Assembly: GCA_029866215.1 (NCBI GenBank) | Contig: JARWZU010000035.1 | Coordinates: forward strand, 1 to 59,180 | Direction: 5' to 3' | DNA length: 59,180 bases | From: Akkermansiaceae bacterium | GTDB taxonomy: Bacteria; Verrucomicrobiota; Verrucomicrobiia; Verrucomicrobiales; Akkermansiaceae | Part shown: piece by piece, positions 8,212 to 17,131 of the stretch | Layout: every line of letters begins with the position of its first letter | How positions within the stretch are numbered: the first letter of the stretch is position 1 | The notes under the pieces: model-generated | What the model was told of the DNA's origin: nothing | Database searches by the model: none | The model's input: the letters and a program-made list of their open reading frames with translations, nothing else | Made by a program: the position numbers and the translations under genes

Positions 8212-10806
8212 ATGCGTCTGGTTGCGGCGTTGGGATGTTCCGCGCTGGTGGTGGGGTGCAAGCCCTCCGAGCAGCCTGAAAAAAATTCACCGCCGCCTGC
8301 GGAGGCATCCATCGCCACACCCCTAGCAGGCGCGAGGATGGATGTGGCGATGGCCCGCCTCGGGCAAGGGCGTCCAGACGAGGCGTTGGGCCTCACCCTT
8401 TCTGCGTGGGCCGCTGACCCAACGTCCGCCGAAGCCCGCACCCTCACGGCGACGCTTTTGAAGCAAACGGTCTGGAATTTCCCAGAAGTCACGCTCGCAC
8501 ACCCGCTGCCGGTTGAGCACTTGGAATGCGATGCCGAATCCGCGCTCTGGGTCGGCCTCGGCAGGCAGACGAACACCACCGCGCGCTGGGATCTCGAAAA
8601 ACTCAAGGTCGAGGAAGTTCTATTCCCCGTGAACGATGCCTCCACGCGCAGTTTCGTGTTTGATTCTGGGCATCGCTGGATGGTGGTTGAGCGGGGAACG
8701 GTGTCGTTGCTTTGCGATGCCCAAACGCTCAAACCGATCATCGATCTCGGCCCGCTACCCGATTTCCTAACACCCTCCGCGGCGGTGGTTTTTTCAAACG
8801 ATGGCCTGCTGGTGGCACACCCTGCGTTTGCTTCGGCGAGCGACCACTCGATCCTCTGGCATCTGCGTGATGCGGCAACGGGCCAGATCATCCGCTCGTC
8901 CGAACCCTCTGCCGTCGGCGAATCACGTCCGCTGGCGGCCCATCTCGATCGCGCTCGCCTGCGGGTCTTGCGAGCCGATGGCAGCTTCATGGAGATGCCG
9001 ATCTCCCCGGTAGAGCCGATCCAGGAAATCCCGCCGCACGTGCCACTGCACCTATTCCATGGGCAGTTTTCCGCCGACGGGAAATCCGTTCTAACGCTTC
9101 AACAAGTGAGTCCTCACCAAGCGCCGGTGCGCAAGGTCATCTCCGAGGGCGCTGCAAATGATGGATCGCTTGATCTGAATGCACTCACGCAGCGCTTTCC
9201 ATGGAGCCGAAATCCGAACCTTTGGCATGGCCTCATGAGCGGAACGGATGCGCCGTACGAAATCCAGGATGGGCTCGTGCAACTTCGGTGGGGCAGCCAC
9301 AGCCCCATCGAGCGGGAGAGCGCCGTCACGGCCTTGGCGGTCCGTGCAGGCCATGTCATCACTGGCCAAACAAATGGCATGGTGGTGGTCCATCGGCTCT
9401 TGCCCTTGCCGACGGAACGTCCGTCAGCGGAGAAGCCGACGGCAGCAAGCCGCGAATTTCTCACGGAACTCACGAAGCTCTCGGAAGCATTGAGCGGCCG
9501 CCGCTACCATGAGGAAACGCGTAGTTTCACCCGATTGGAAGCTGCCGAGCGGATTTCGCTCCTCGGCACCTGCGACTTTGGGGTCATTCGTGCCACCCTG
9601 CCCGGACTCGACTTCGAACCGGTGCTCGCTGGGTTTCGTGCGATTCGCCAGCGCAGCGCTGAGCCGCTCGCCACGGCGAAATTGTCAGATCGTCTTGCTC
9701 AAGCCGCGCCCTTGGTCGAATCGCCCACCGAACTTGCGGCGCTCCAGAACGCTTTTGAAAATGGAGACTCGCCGACCGTATTCGCCGCCATCCGAGGCGC
9801 TGGTGGCAAGGGTCCGGTAGCCGCCACGGCCCTCGCGCTGGCGCTGAATTCCGGCCGCCCCGAGTGGATCGATGCCTGCCTTTCCACGGCGATCGATCTG
9901 CCGCCCTTGCTCCGGCAGCTCGCGGTGTCGCGCATCGCGTGGCTGCAAAATCGCAAGGCCGACGCGCTCTCGGGATGGCCTGTGGTGTTTCCCGACCTCG
10001 CAGAAATCCGCTTGCGTCAAGATTGGAGCGGATGGGAGCAGGCCGACTTTGCACCTGCTTTCCAACAAGCTCAGAAAGGTGTCACGGACTTGCTGAACTC
10101 GCTCGTCATCGCCGAGAACGCCACCCCAGCAGAGCGGAAGGCCGTCGTAGCGCGCCTCACGGATTCCGCCACCATCACCATGGTCGGTCGCGCTCGGTTT
10201 GCAGTTGCCTGCCTCAAGGCGGCGCTTGCCCTTGCCTCGCAGAATGGCGAATCCGTCGCCACCTTCACCCTCGCAAAAATCGCCCGCGAAACCGGCGCTC
10301 CTGCCGAGCCTTGCCTACGTGCCGAGGCACTCGCGCTCACCGCCCTGGGCCAGTATCAGAAGGCGCACGCACGGTGGATCGAGCTGATCACCGAGCATCC
10401 TGTCGCGACCACTCTGCCGGGCGACTACGCTGAGGCGGCATATACCGCATTTGAAAACTCCGATCCGCGCCAAGCCATGGAAATTCTCACCACCGGCATG
10501 CATCGGTTTCCCGACGACGGAAATTTCGCGTTGCGCGCCGGTTGGGTCGCGCTGCTCACTGGAAATTCCGAACGCGCCTACCGTTTTCTTCGCGAGGGCA
10601 AGCGCATCGGCTTCCCCGCCGAAAAACTCGAGAACGGCACCGCGCTCCTCACCATCGCCGCCGCTCTCACCGGAGCCACCGACGACGCGGCAGTCTATTT
10701 CAAGGATCTACTCGAAATTGACCCCGCGTGGGCAGATCCAGAGACCCTCGACGCGCTGGATTGGCCGCAGGAACTCAAGTCGGTTCTTGGCCAGTTTTCC
10801 CGTTAG
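8212..10806 (+). CDS. Large lipoprotein with beta-propeller-like and TPR-like halves
   Basis: About 864 residues. The ATG at 8212 gives a clean lipoprotein signal, MRLVAALGCSALVVGCK, with lipobox LVVGC; an in-frame ATG at 8161 adds 17 basic residues and is less natural. Residues 30-70 (GQGRPDEALGLTLSAWAADP) look like a TPR. Residues about 80-410 have repeated blocks with WMVVERGTVSLL, AVVFSNDGLLV, HGQFSADGKSVLTL and VITGQTNGMVVV, as in WD40-type propellers. The C-terminal third (about 600-864) has TPR-like helical hairpins such as AMEILTTGMHRFPDDGNFAL. It probably sits on the outer or inner membrane facing the periplasm as a scaffold or sensor. No enzyme motif was seen, and a partner cannot be named. 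Confidence 0.7.
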   Translation: MRLVAALGCSALVVGCKPSEQPEKNSPPPAEASIATPLAGARMDVAMARLGQGRPDEALGLTLSAWAADPTSAEARTLTATLLKQTVWNFPEVTLAHPLPVEHLECDAESALWVGLGRQTNTTARWDLEKLKVEEVLFPVNDASTRSFVFDSGHRWMVVERGTVSLLCDAQTLKPIIDLGPLPDFLTPSAAVVFSNDGLLVAHPAFASASDHSILWHLRDAATGQIIRSSEPSAVGESRPLAAHLDRARLRVLRADGSFMEMPISPVEPIQEIPPHVPLHLFHGQFSADGKSVLTLQQVSPHQAPVRKVISEGAANDGSLDLNALTQRFPWSRNPNLWHGLMSGTDAPYEIQDGLVQLRWGSHSPIERESAVTALAVRAGHVITGQTNGMVVVHRLLPLPTERPSAEKPTAASREFLTELTKLSEALSGRRYHEETRSFTRLEAAERISLLGTCDFGVIRATLPGLDFEPVLAGFRAIRQRSAEPLATAKLSDRLAQAAPLVESPTELAALQNAFENGDSPTVFAAIRGAGGKGPVAATALALALNSGRPEWIDACLSTAIDLPPLLRQLAVSRIAWLQNRKADALSGWPVVFPDLAEIRLRQDWSGWEQADFAPAFQQAQKGVTDLLNSLVIAENATPAERKAVVARLTDSATITMVGRARFAVACLKAALALASQNGESVATFTLAKIARETGAPAEPCLRAEALALTALGQYQKAHARWIELITEHPVATTLPGDYAEAAYTAFENSDPRQAMEILTTGMHRFPDDGNFALRAGWVALLTGNSERAYRFLREGKRIGFPAEKLENGTALLTIAAALTGATDDAAVYFKDLLEIDPAWADPETLDALDWPQELKSVLGQFSR

Positions 10807-10810
10807 CGTC

Positions 10811-11110
10811 TCAAGCGAGATCCTTCACCTGCACTTGCGCCCACCATTCCTTGAAGGTGTTGATGAAGGTGTGGTGATCCGGATGGTCTTGATAGGTATC
10901 ATGGTCACCGAGGTCCTTGAACTGCATGGTCAGCGCGTAATCCCATGATTGGTCGATCACGGGGCGGATCGCGACCTTCGCTGGCACGGCCCAACGACCG
11001 CTCGCCACCAGATCGATCTCAAACAACGCCGCCAATCCTTGCTCGAAGATCGCGCGATCGACGTCGTTTTGGTATTCATCCTTCAGCCAGAAATAAACAT
11101 GATGGTCCAT
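10811..11110 (-). CDS. Dabb-type (stress-responsive A/B barrel) protein
   Basis: About 99 residues if started at the ATG at 11108-11110 (MDHHVYFWLKDEY), the usual opening of Dabb domains (PF07876). An upstream in-frame ATG at 11194 adds 28 residues of poor quality. The pattern of strand HHVYFWLK, helix DRAIFEQGLAALFEID, strand DYALTMQFKDLGDHDTYQDH and the closing HHTFINTFKEWWAQVQVKDL matches the family. Members form dimeric alpha/beta barrels, with roles ranging from stress proteins to cyclases and haem-related enzymes, so the activity cannot be assigned. The gene converges with the large lipoprotein gene, four bases away. Confidence 0.75.
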   Translation of the reverse strand: MDHHVYFWLKDEYQNDVDRAIFEQGLAALFEIDLVASGRWAVPAKVAIRPVIDQSWDYALTMQFKDLGDHDTYQDHPDHHTFINTFKEWWAQVQVKDLA

Positions 11111-11315
11111 GCACAAGGGCATAATGCTCACAGGCTCAATCTGCAAGCCCTGATCGAGCATGGTGGTGCACCGGCGCGACAGGGTGATCTGCAAGGATTG
11201 GCTGGTCTCGCAGCGGGAAATCCGTTAGGGTCGCGGCGCCAGCACGGCCACCAGCCACCCACGAAATCATGCGCCCCATCGCTCATTTTAAAACCCGAAC
11301 GCTTCCATCTCCGGC

Positions 11316-12566
11316 ATGAACGAAGACCGGGTGGTGATCATCGGCGGTGGGGTCATTGGGCTTTGTTCGGCGTATTATGCGGCGAAGCGAGGGTTCAAGG
11401 TCCTCTTGATCGAGAGGGAGATGCCGGGTTCGGACAACTGCTCGATGGGCAATGCGGGGATGGTAGTGCCGAGCCACTTCACGCCGTTGGCGGCGCCCGG
11501 GATGATGGCGAAGGGGCTGCGGTGGATGTTCAATCCCGAGAGCCCATTTTACGTGCGGCCGCGCGTCGATTTCGGTCTCGCGCGGTGGGGTTGGTTGTTC
11601 TATCGGCACTCGAACGAGCGACATGTCGCGGCGTCGCGCGAGTTGCTGCGCGACTTGAATCTCGAGAGTCGGCGTCTGTTTACCGAGCTGGCGGCGGATG
11701 AGGATTTCGGCCTGGTGAAACGTGGCTTGCTGATGCTTTGCAAAACCCAGAAGGGCTTGGATGAAGAAGCCAAAGTCGCGGCAGAAGCGCATGAAATCAG
11801 CTTGCGGGCGGAGGTGTTAAATCCGGCGGCCACCGCGTTGTTGGACCCGGCGATCACGATGGACATCGCAGGCGCCGTGTATTTTCCCGACGATTGCCAC
11901 TTGAGTCCCGAGCGGTTCATGGCATCGATCCGCCGCCGTTTCCTTGAGGCGGGCGGCGTGATCGAGAGCGGCGTGTGCATCAATGCGATCGAGACCCGAG
12001 GCGGCAAGGTGGTTGCGGTGAAGGGAGATGTCCGGCGCTTTGAGGGCGGTCAATTTGTCGTCGCCGGCGGCTCATGGAGCGCGAACCTGTTGCGGTCGGT
12101 GGGCTTGAGATTGCCCCTGCAGGCGGGAAAAGGCTACTCGCTTACCCTGCCGAAGCCGCCGGAATTGCCCGAGCTTTGCTCGATCTTTGCCGAGGCGAAG
12201 GTGGCGATCACCCCGATGGATGGCATCCTCCGGTTTGGCGGGACGATGGAGGTGGGTGGGCTGAATTTATCCATCAACCCGGCACGGGTGCGCGGAATCA
12301 TCAAATCCGTGAATGCCTATTTCCCGAAGTTTTCGCTGGAGGACTTTGAGGGGGTCAAACCATGGGCCGGGTTGCGGCCAGTCTCACCCGATGGCATCCC
12401 CTACTTGGGTCAGGTTCCGGGCCTGCCAAACTTGGTCGCCGCTTGCGGCCATGGCATGATGGGCTTGAGCTTGGGCCCCGTGAGCGGCCGCCTTGTCGCC
12501 GATCTACTCGCGGGCGACCCGCCGTTCCGGCCGATCGAGGGCCTTTCCCCTGGAAGGTTTGGTTAA
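11316..12566 (+). CDS. FAD-dependent amino-acid oxidoreductase, DadA-like
   Basis: A 416-residue DAO-family flavoprotein. The N-terminal dinucleotide-binding motif VVIIGGGVIGLCSAYYAAKR is at residues 6-25. It is followed by SMGNAGMVVPSHFTPLAAPG, characteristic of D-amino-acid dehydrogenase DadA and relatives that bind FAD and hand electrons to the respiratory chain. The second FAD block is FVVAGGSWSANLLRSVGL. The C-terminal GLRPVSPDGIPYLGQVPG and HGMMGLSLGPVSGRLVADLL complete the family pattern. The substrate (D-amino acid, proline or another amine) is not determinable. No other catabolic gene lies next to it, so it appears to stand alone. The gene-free repeat region begins directly downstream. 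Confidence 0.85.
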   Translation: MNEDRVVIIGGGVIGLCSAYYAAKRGFKVLLIEREMPGSDNCSMGNAGMVVPSHFTPLAAPGMMAKGLRWMFNPESPFYVRPRVDFGLARWGWLFYRHSNERHVAASRELLRDLNLESRRLFTELAADEDFGLVKRGLLMLCKTQKGLDEEAKVAAEAHEISLRAEVLNPAATALLDPAITMDIAGAVYFPDDCHLSPERFMASIRRRFLEAGGVIESGVCINAIETRGGKVVAVKGDVRRFEGGQFVVAGGSWSANLLRSVGLRLPLQAGKGYSLTLPKPPELPELCSIFAEAKVAITPMDGILRFGGTMEVGGLNLSINPARVRGIIKSVNAYFPKFSLEDFEGVKPWAGLRPVSPDGIPYLGQVPGLPNLVAACGHGMMGLSLGPVSGRLVADLLAGDPPFRPIEGLSPGRFG

Positions 12567-12808
12567 ACCTCTATTCCGCAGTGGAAATCGATGCCGGAGC
12601 GGTGGCCAAAAATCTAGCTCACCTCAATTGCTTGGGATACCACCCGAATGCCCCCTCAGATCGGATTTCCCTTATCGGCTCGATGGTCTCTTCAATTTGT
12701 CGGGGAAATGGAATTGTGGGCTTGGCGGTTCATTTTCGGTTTCTCGGGTGGTTTAGGGGCTTTCGGAGGTCAAAAATTGACAAAAAAGCGGATAAAATGA
12801 CTCCCCGC
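12567..12808. other. Non-coding spacer before the repeat array
   Basis: Between the end of the DadA-like gene and the first 21-bp unit there is no reading frame with coding character, no terminator I trust and no RNA gene I recognise. Apparent frames here merely run on into the repeat array. Confidence 0.5.
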
Positions 12809-13187
12809 GAGGCAAGGGGAGGTTTTTGTGACGCGCGGGGCGTTCTTTCTGTGCCAAGGGGAAGATCCCGCGTCGTAAGGGGAGAAAAATCTGCGGCGCG
12901 GGATAAATCCCCTGCCTCAGGGGGAATTCCCCTTGCCGCAGAAAAACCATCCCTTGCCGCAGAAAAACCATCCCCTGCCTCAGGGGGAATTCCCCTTGCG
13001 GCAGAAAAACTATCCCCAGAGGCAAGGGGAAGATCCCCAGAGGCAAGGGATAGCTTCCCCATGGCGTAGAGGGAAATCCCCTGGCGTAAGGGGAAGATCC
13101 CTTGGCGTAAGGGGAAAATCCCTTGGCGTAAGGGGAAGATCCCCTGGCGTAAGGGGAAGATCCCTTGACGTAAGGGATTGTCCCCCT
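12809..13187. repeat. Tandem array of about 18 palindromic 21-bp units
   Basis: The interval tiles almost exactly into 18 units of 21 bases; only units 12 (23 bases, 13040-13062) and 13 (20 bases, 13063-13082) break the period. Each unit has a variable six-base head (GAGGCA, GCCTCA, GCCGCA or GGCGTA), then usually AGGGG, a short AT-rich centre and TCCCC or TCCCTT. Heads are flanked by complementary C-runs and G-runs, so hairpins form across unit borders (CCCTT-GGCGT-AAGGG; CCCCTGAGTCAGGGG at 13184-13198). A second unit type has an A5 tract in place of the G-run (units 7, 8, 10). Units 14-17 are nearly identical, suggesting recent duplication. A degenerate 19th unit may extend to about 13208. 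The array sits between the 3' ends of two convergent genes. Confidence 0.9.
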
Positions 13188-13255
13188 GAGTCAGGGGAAA
13201 GACGGCCTTGCGCCCGACTCGGCGGACCGCAAGCTCGCTGGGAAAAAGAGGCGAC

Positions 13256-15835
13256 TTACTTGCGGAAAGACGGCTGGATGGTGGATTTCTTCCTGGCCGC
13301 TGGCTTTGAAGAAGCGCCGCTTTCCTTGTCAGACACTGGCTTGGCAACTTCTGCTGGCGGCGGCACGCCAGGGCCATCCGCGAAGTTGCGAACTCGATCC
13401 GATGCCTCATAGCGGCCGTCCATGTCGGTTTGGACCGCGTTGAGTGTATTTTCATTCCGTACGATGGATGGCTGGATGAAAACCATCAACTCGCTGCGGT
13501 CATTTGAATCCGTGACCGTGGAAAAAAGCCTGCCGAGGTAGGGGATGTCGCTCAGCAGTGGGATGCCGCTCTTCGATTCCTGTTGCTTGCCAACGATCAA
13601 ACCGCCGAGGACCACCGTTTGTCCTGCTGGAACCGTTGCGGTGGTTAAAATCTCACGGGTGGAGATCCGGGGAACGGTGAGGTCGCCCCCATTCGTACCA
13701 GCACCTTGAATCACTTGGGTGCCATTTTGCTCATCGTTGAGCAGTGAAATTTGCATCGTAATTTCATTGTCCGAGTTGACGAGGGGAATCACTTCGAGTT
13801 TCAAGACCACGTCTTGGTACTGGATGCTGGTGCCCGTGCTGTAGCTGCCGGTGCTGGTTCCGCCCTGGGTGGGAACGGCGATCCGCTCACCACTCGAAAT
13901 CGTGCCTTTTTGGTTGTTCGAGGTGAAAATGCTGGGTCTTGAGAGCACGGTGAAATCGGTCTTGGACTGCAGGGCTTTAAGATAGCCACTCAGATCGCCC
14001 ACCGTGCCCAGTGCGCGGATTCCACTGCCGGAAAGGGTCGATGGATCGAATACGGGGAACACGCTGGAAAGCGTTGTGTTACCAGCCGCTTTGGTCACCG
14101 GACTGCCGCTGCCGCCACCCCCGATGCCAAGGTTTCCATCGGTGAAGAGGTAATTTACCCCAGTCTCCTTAGTTTTACCGATCGTCAGCTGACCGATCAC
14201 CGTTGAGATCATGACTTGGTCGGGTTTCACATCGATTTGGTCGAGGAGACGCTCGACGATTTCTAGGCCGGATGGCGGGCCTTGGACTACGATCGAGTTG
14301 GTGATGTTGTCGGCGACGAGCAGGGTGCGTCCGATGAGGACGGATTCCGGCGCGGAGCTGACATTGGATGCCGTCAGCCCGCCGCCGCCGCCTGAGCCGC
14401 CCCCTCCACCCATCGATCCGCCGCCGCCGAAGCTGGAACCCGAGCCGGACATCGATCCGCCGTAATTCGCACCGGTGCTGCCGCTTCGGCCGCTGCTTCC
14501 CGAGGTGCGGGATGATCCGCCTGAGGCTTGAGGTTGAGCGCGGTTGGTCGCTCCTCCTGGGCCCCCTGCTCCCCCGGCGGCACTGCCACCACCCTCGCCC
14601 GTGCCGCCGAATGCCCGGCCCAACGCGTCGCCAGCGATCGGCAGGAAATCGGACACCGTGAGGAAGCGGAGCTTGCGACGGAGGAAATTTTTCTCGCTGG
14701 TTTCCACGTCGAACTCGCGGATCAGGCCTTCTACGAACAAGAGGTCCACGGGGCGGCCCATGGCGAAGATGCGGTTGGTGCGTGGGTCGGGGATGATTTG
14801 GACGGGGGTTTCCTCGCCGCCTGCGGAGCTACCTGCGCCAGCGTTGGCGGCACCAGCGGGTTGGGCTGGGGCGCCGGGGACGGCTGCGGGATTGGGCGAA
14901 TCGGCACGCTGGATGCCAGCGGTTTTTTGGGCAGATTGCTGGGCGTTCAGGAGCTCGTTGAGCGTGGCGGCGATTTCCGTGACGTCGGCGAACTGGACCT
15001 TGATGAAACGGGTGGCGATCTGTGAGGACGGCTTGTCGATTTCCTTTTTCAGGTCGATGAGCTTCCGGATGAGCGAGGTGTTTTCCGTGATGACCACGGC
15101 GGAGGCATTTGGCACTGGGGCGATCGAGCCGTAGGAGCCGAACTGGCCGATGATCTGGGTGAAGGTGTTCACCGCCTCGGCGGGTTTGATGAAGCTGAGC
15201 GTCATCACGTAGGAAATGACCGCGTCGCCATCGGGGAGGGGTCTGTTTTCGTTGTAAACGTCGACGCCGCGGCCGGTTGGGCGGATGCCGCCGGTGGAGA
15301 GCGTGAGGATGTCGAGGGTGGGGTCTTGCTCGTCGGGGACGAAAACGAAGTTTTCGATGGTGGCGGCCTTTTTCAGGAGTTCGGCGGCTTGAGCGAAGGT
15401 GAGCGGGTCTTGGGGGGTGGCTTCTTGGACGAACGAGAATTCGGCCGTGGAGGCGGCGGCGGAGACGATCACGCGGCGGCCGGTGTATTTCCGGTAGAGG
15501 CCGGCGAGGGCGTTGCCGCTGAGTTTTGGCTCGTTAATGTCGGCGGTGATTTTGGTCTCGCCGAGAGGCGGGTTGGGCGCAGGGGATTTGAAGCTCGGAA
15601 CTCCAGCGGCCACGGGCGGAACGAGGCCTGGGATGGCAACTCCTGGAGGTGGTGGGGTGGCGCCTGCGGGAGCCTCTGGGATTGCGGGGGCCGGGGCTGG
15701 GGCCGAAGAAGTATCAGGCGCGACGACCGCAGCGGGCGTTGCTGGGGTGGCAGGGCTGACGGGCACTGCAGGTGGTTGAGCGGACGCGGAGATGAGGCCG
15801 AGAAGCAGGAGTGCGATGGAGCGATGGCAGGACAT
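13256..15835 (-). CDS. gspD: Type II secretion system secretin
   Basis: Outer-membrane channel of the T2SS, 859 residues. A signal peptide ends near residue 19 (ISASA). A Pro/Ala-rich stretch (about 20-95) precedes the N0 domain (GETKITADINEPKLSG onward). N1 and N2 follow (for example PDGDAVISYVMTLSFIKPAE and SQIATRFIKVQFADVTEIAA), with an Ala/Pro insertion near 305-345. A very long Gly/Ser-rich insertion (about 408-488) lies in N3, before LLVADNITNSIVVQGPP. The secretin domain has VNYLFTDGNLGIGGGG, the VLSRPSIFTSNNQKG stretch, VPAGQTVVLGGLI and IPYLGRLFS. A C-terminal tail of about 55 residues may bind a pilotin. It is the last gene of the cluster. Confidence 0.93.
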   Translation of the reverse strand: MSCHRSIALLLLGLISASAQPPAVPVSPATPATPAAVVAPDTSSAPAPAPAIPEAPAGATPPPPGVAIPGLVPPVAAGVPSFKSPAPNPPLGETKITADINEPKLSGNALAGLYRKYTGRRVIVSAAASTAEFSFVQEATPQDPLTFAQAAELLKKAATIENFVFVPDEQDPTLDILTLSTGGIRPTGRGVDVYNENRPLPDGDAVISYVMTLSFIKPAEAVNTFTQIIGQFGSYGSIAPVPNASAVVITENTSLIRKLIDLKKEIDKPSSQIATRFIKVQFADVTEIAATLNELLNAQQSAQKTAGIQRADSPNPAAVPGAPAQPAGAANAGAGSSAGGEETPVQIIPDPRTNRIFAMGRPVDLLFVEGLIREFDVETSEKNFLRRKLRFLTVSDFLPIAGDALGRAFGGTGEGGGSAAGGAGGPGGATNRAQPQASGGSSRTSGSSGRSGSTGANYGGSMSGSGSSFGGGGSMGGGGGSGGGGGLTASNVSSAPESVLIGRTLLVADNITNSIVVQGPPSGLEIVERLLDQIDVKPDQVMISTVIGQLTIGKTKETGVNYLFTDGNLGIGGGGSGSPVTKAAGNTTLSSVFPVFDPSTLSGSGIRALGTVGDLSGYLKALQSKTDFTVLSRPSIFTSNNQKGTISSGERIAVPTQGGTSTGSYSTGTSIQYQDVVLKLEVIPLVNSDNEITMQISLLNDEQNGTQVIQGAGTNGGDLTVPRISTREILTTATVPAGQTVVLGGLIVGKQQESKSGIPLLSDIPYLGRLFSTVTDSNDRSELMVFIQPSIVRNENTLNAVQTDMDGRYEASDRVRNFADGPGVPPPAEVAKPVSDKESGASSKPAARKKSTIQPSFRK

Positions 15836-15865
15836 GGAGAAAGGCAGTTAGAGCAAGTTGGAGAA

Positions 15866-16510
15866 TTAGGGGCCTCGGCGGTCCGGGCGTTGTTTTTGGC
15901 CAGACTGGCCGGGCTGGATTTGACCGGGCTGGATTTGGCCTCCGGTGGAAGGAGGGACCACTCGTGGCCGGGGCTGGCGTTGAATTTGCGGGTTCGCGCC
16001 TGCGGGCTGGGGCACGCCGGGCGGGACCACCTGCGGCTGTTGGCCGGCGACGAAGGGCTGCGGGACTTGGCCGGGTTGCGGTGCTTTGGCAACGGGAGCA
16101 GCCACCAGCGGCAGAAGTTTCTCGTCAAAGGCCACCGTTCCGATCTGGCTGCCTGATGACATCTTCACGGTCGTGCCCTGGGGGTTGCCGGCTTTTCGGA
16201 TCACCTCGATGATTTTAAAATCCGTCTTCGTGCTGCCGGAGTCCACGGTGATGCGTTCGTCGGTTTTTTTCTTGTTGATGAGCGTCACGCGGTAGCCGCT
16301 GCCGCCGATGGGAGACACGCCGATGAGGGCGTAGTCGTCGAGCGGGTTGACTTCTGGGCCTTGTTCGGCCGGTGGCGGCTTGGAGGTGAAGGGTGAATTC
16401 GTCCAGAGCCCCGAGTAACGGCTGAGGGGCGGCTTTTTAGGTAAATCCGCCACCGCCAAGCCGGTGAGGGCGAGGAGCAGCATGACGGGATGAAGTGCCG
16501 GAGCTTTCAA
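15866..16510 (-). CDS. Periplasmic T2SS cluster protein, PilP/GspC-like
   Basis: 214 residues: signal peptide or anchor (HPVMLLLALTGLAVA), a linker, then a small beta domain (DYALIGVSPIGGSGYRVTLI to KMSSGSQIGTVAFDEKLLPL). This has the size and pattern of the HR domain of GspC or of PilP, the periplasmic protein that contacts the secretin. The C-terminal 80 residues are Pro/Gln/Gly-rich with near-repeats of GQIQP and carry no fold. Its place directly before gspD supports a coupling role between the inner-membrane parts and the secretin. PilP- and GspC-like roles cannot be separated from sequence alone. Confidence 0.6.
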   Translation of the reverse strand: MKAPALHPVMLLLALTGLAVADLPKKPPLSRYSGLWTNSPFTSKPPPAEQGPEVNPLDDYALIGVSPIGGSGYRVTLINKKKTDERITVDSGSTKTDFKIIEVIRKAGNPQGTTVKMSSGSQIGTVAFDEKLLPLVAAPVAKAPQPGQVPQPFVAGQQPQVVPPGVPQPAGANPQIQRQPRPRVVPPSTGGQIQPGQIQPGQSGQKQRPDRRGP

Positions 16511-16522
16511 AAAGAGGACGAG

Positions 16523-17053
16523 TTAAAGGGTGGGTGGCACAAACCACTGGTCGATCGTGGCGGTGCAGTCGATCTTGGTGTCGTCTTGGGTGTCGGGCGA
16601 CATGCGGATCTGGGTGGCGATGCGGAGTTGGTCAGGCATGTTGATGCGGTCGAACCAGGTGTAGAGCGCCTGTTCGGTGCCGGTCACGGTGATTTGGAGT
16701 TTCGCGCGGTGGTAATGTTTGCCCTCGGCGGAATCGGTGGGGAGGGGTTTTTGGGATTTGATCGTGAGTCCGGCGGCCTTTGCTTCGCGTTCGGCGAGTT
16801 GTTGAAGCGTGGTTTGGACTTCTTGGTTGGCGGTCGGTTGCGGTTCGTGACCGGCGAGCCATTCCATTTGGTCGGCGATCAACTGGCTGCTTTCCTGGAA
16901 CTGCTCTGCAGTCGCGAGTTCTTGGCGGGCCTGTTCTTGTGCGCGGGACACTTGGAGGCGCTTCGATTTCAAGAAGCCGAATGCGAGAAAATTCAGCACA
17001 ACAAACCCCGCGAGGGCAAAGAAGAAGAGGAGTTTTTTTTCGCGGAATGACAT
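16523..17053 (-). CDS. T2SS inner-membrane assembly protein, GspM/PilO-like
   Basis: 176 residues with a single membrane helix (KKLLFFFALAGFVVLNFLAF, about 6-25). A coiled-coil stretch follows (about 28-100, rich in Q, E and A), then a ferredoxin-like periplasmic domain (KLQITVTGTEQALYTWFDRI to the C-terminus). This layout is shared by GspM and PilO, which dimerise with GspL/PilN to form the assembly platform. Position in the operon (after the GspL-like gene, before the PilP-like gene) supports the call. Sequence similarity in this family is always weak. Confidence 0.65.
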   Translation of the reverse strand: MSFREKKLLFFFALAGFVVLNFLAFGFLKSKRLQVSRAQEQARQELATAEQFQESSQLIADQMEWLAGHEPQPTANQEVQTTLQQLAEREAKAAGLTIKSQKPLPTDSAEGKHYHRAKLQITVTGTEQALYTWFDRINMPDQLRIATQIRMSPDTQDDTKIDCTATIDQWFVPPTL

Positions 17054-17131
17054 GAATGAGAATGACGTGGATGCGGGTGTACTGACCGAATAATGCCGTG
17101 GTGGAGAATTTTTGTCAGTGGAGCTGAAGAA

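Noticed and set aside
12809-13187. CRISPR array
   Set aside because: The period is 21 bases, with no separate constant repeat and unique spacer; palindromes run through every unit and no cas gene is near.
12362-13455. Long reading frames on both strands through the repeat region (about 235 and 241 codons)
   Set aside because: They exist because the unit length is a multiple of three and the units lack stops; both overlap real genes (DadA-like, gspD) and consist of low-complexity heptads.
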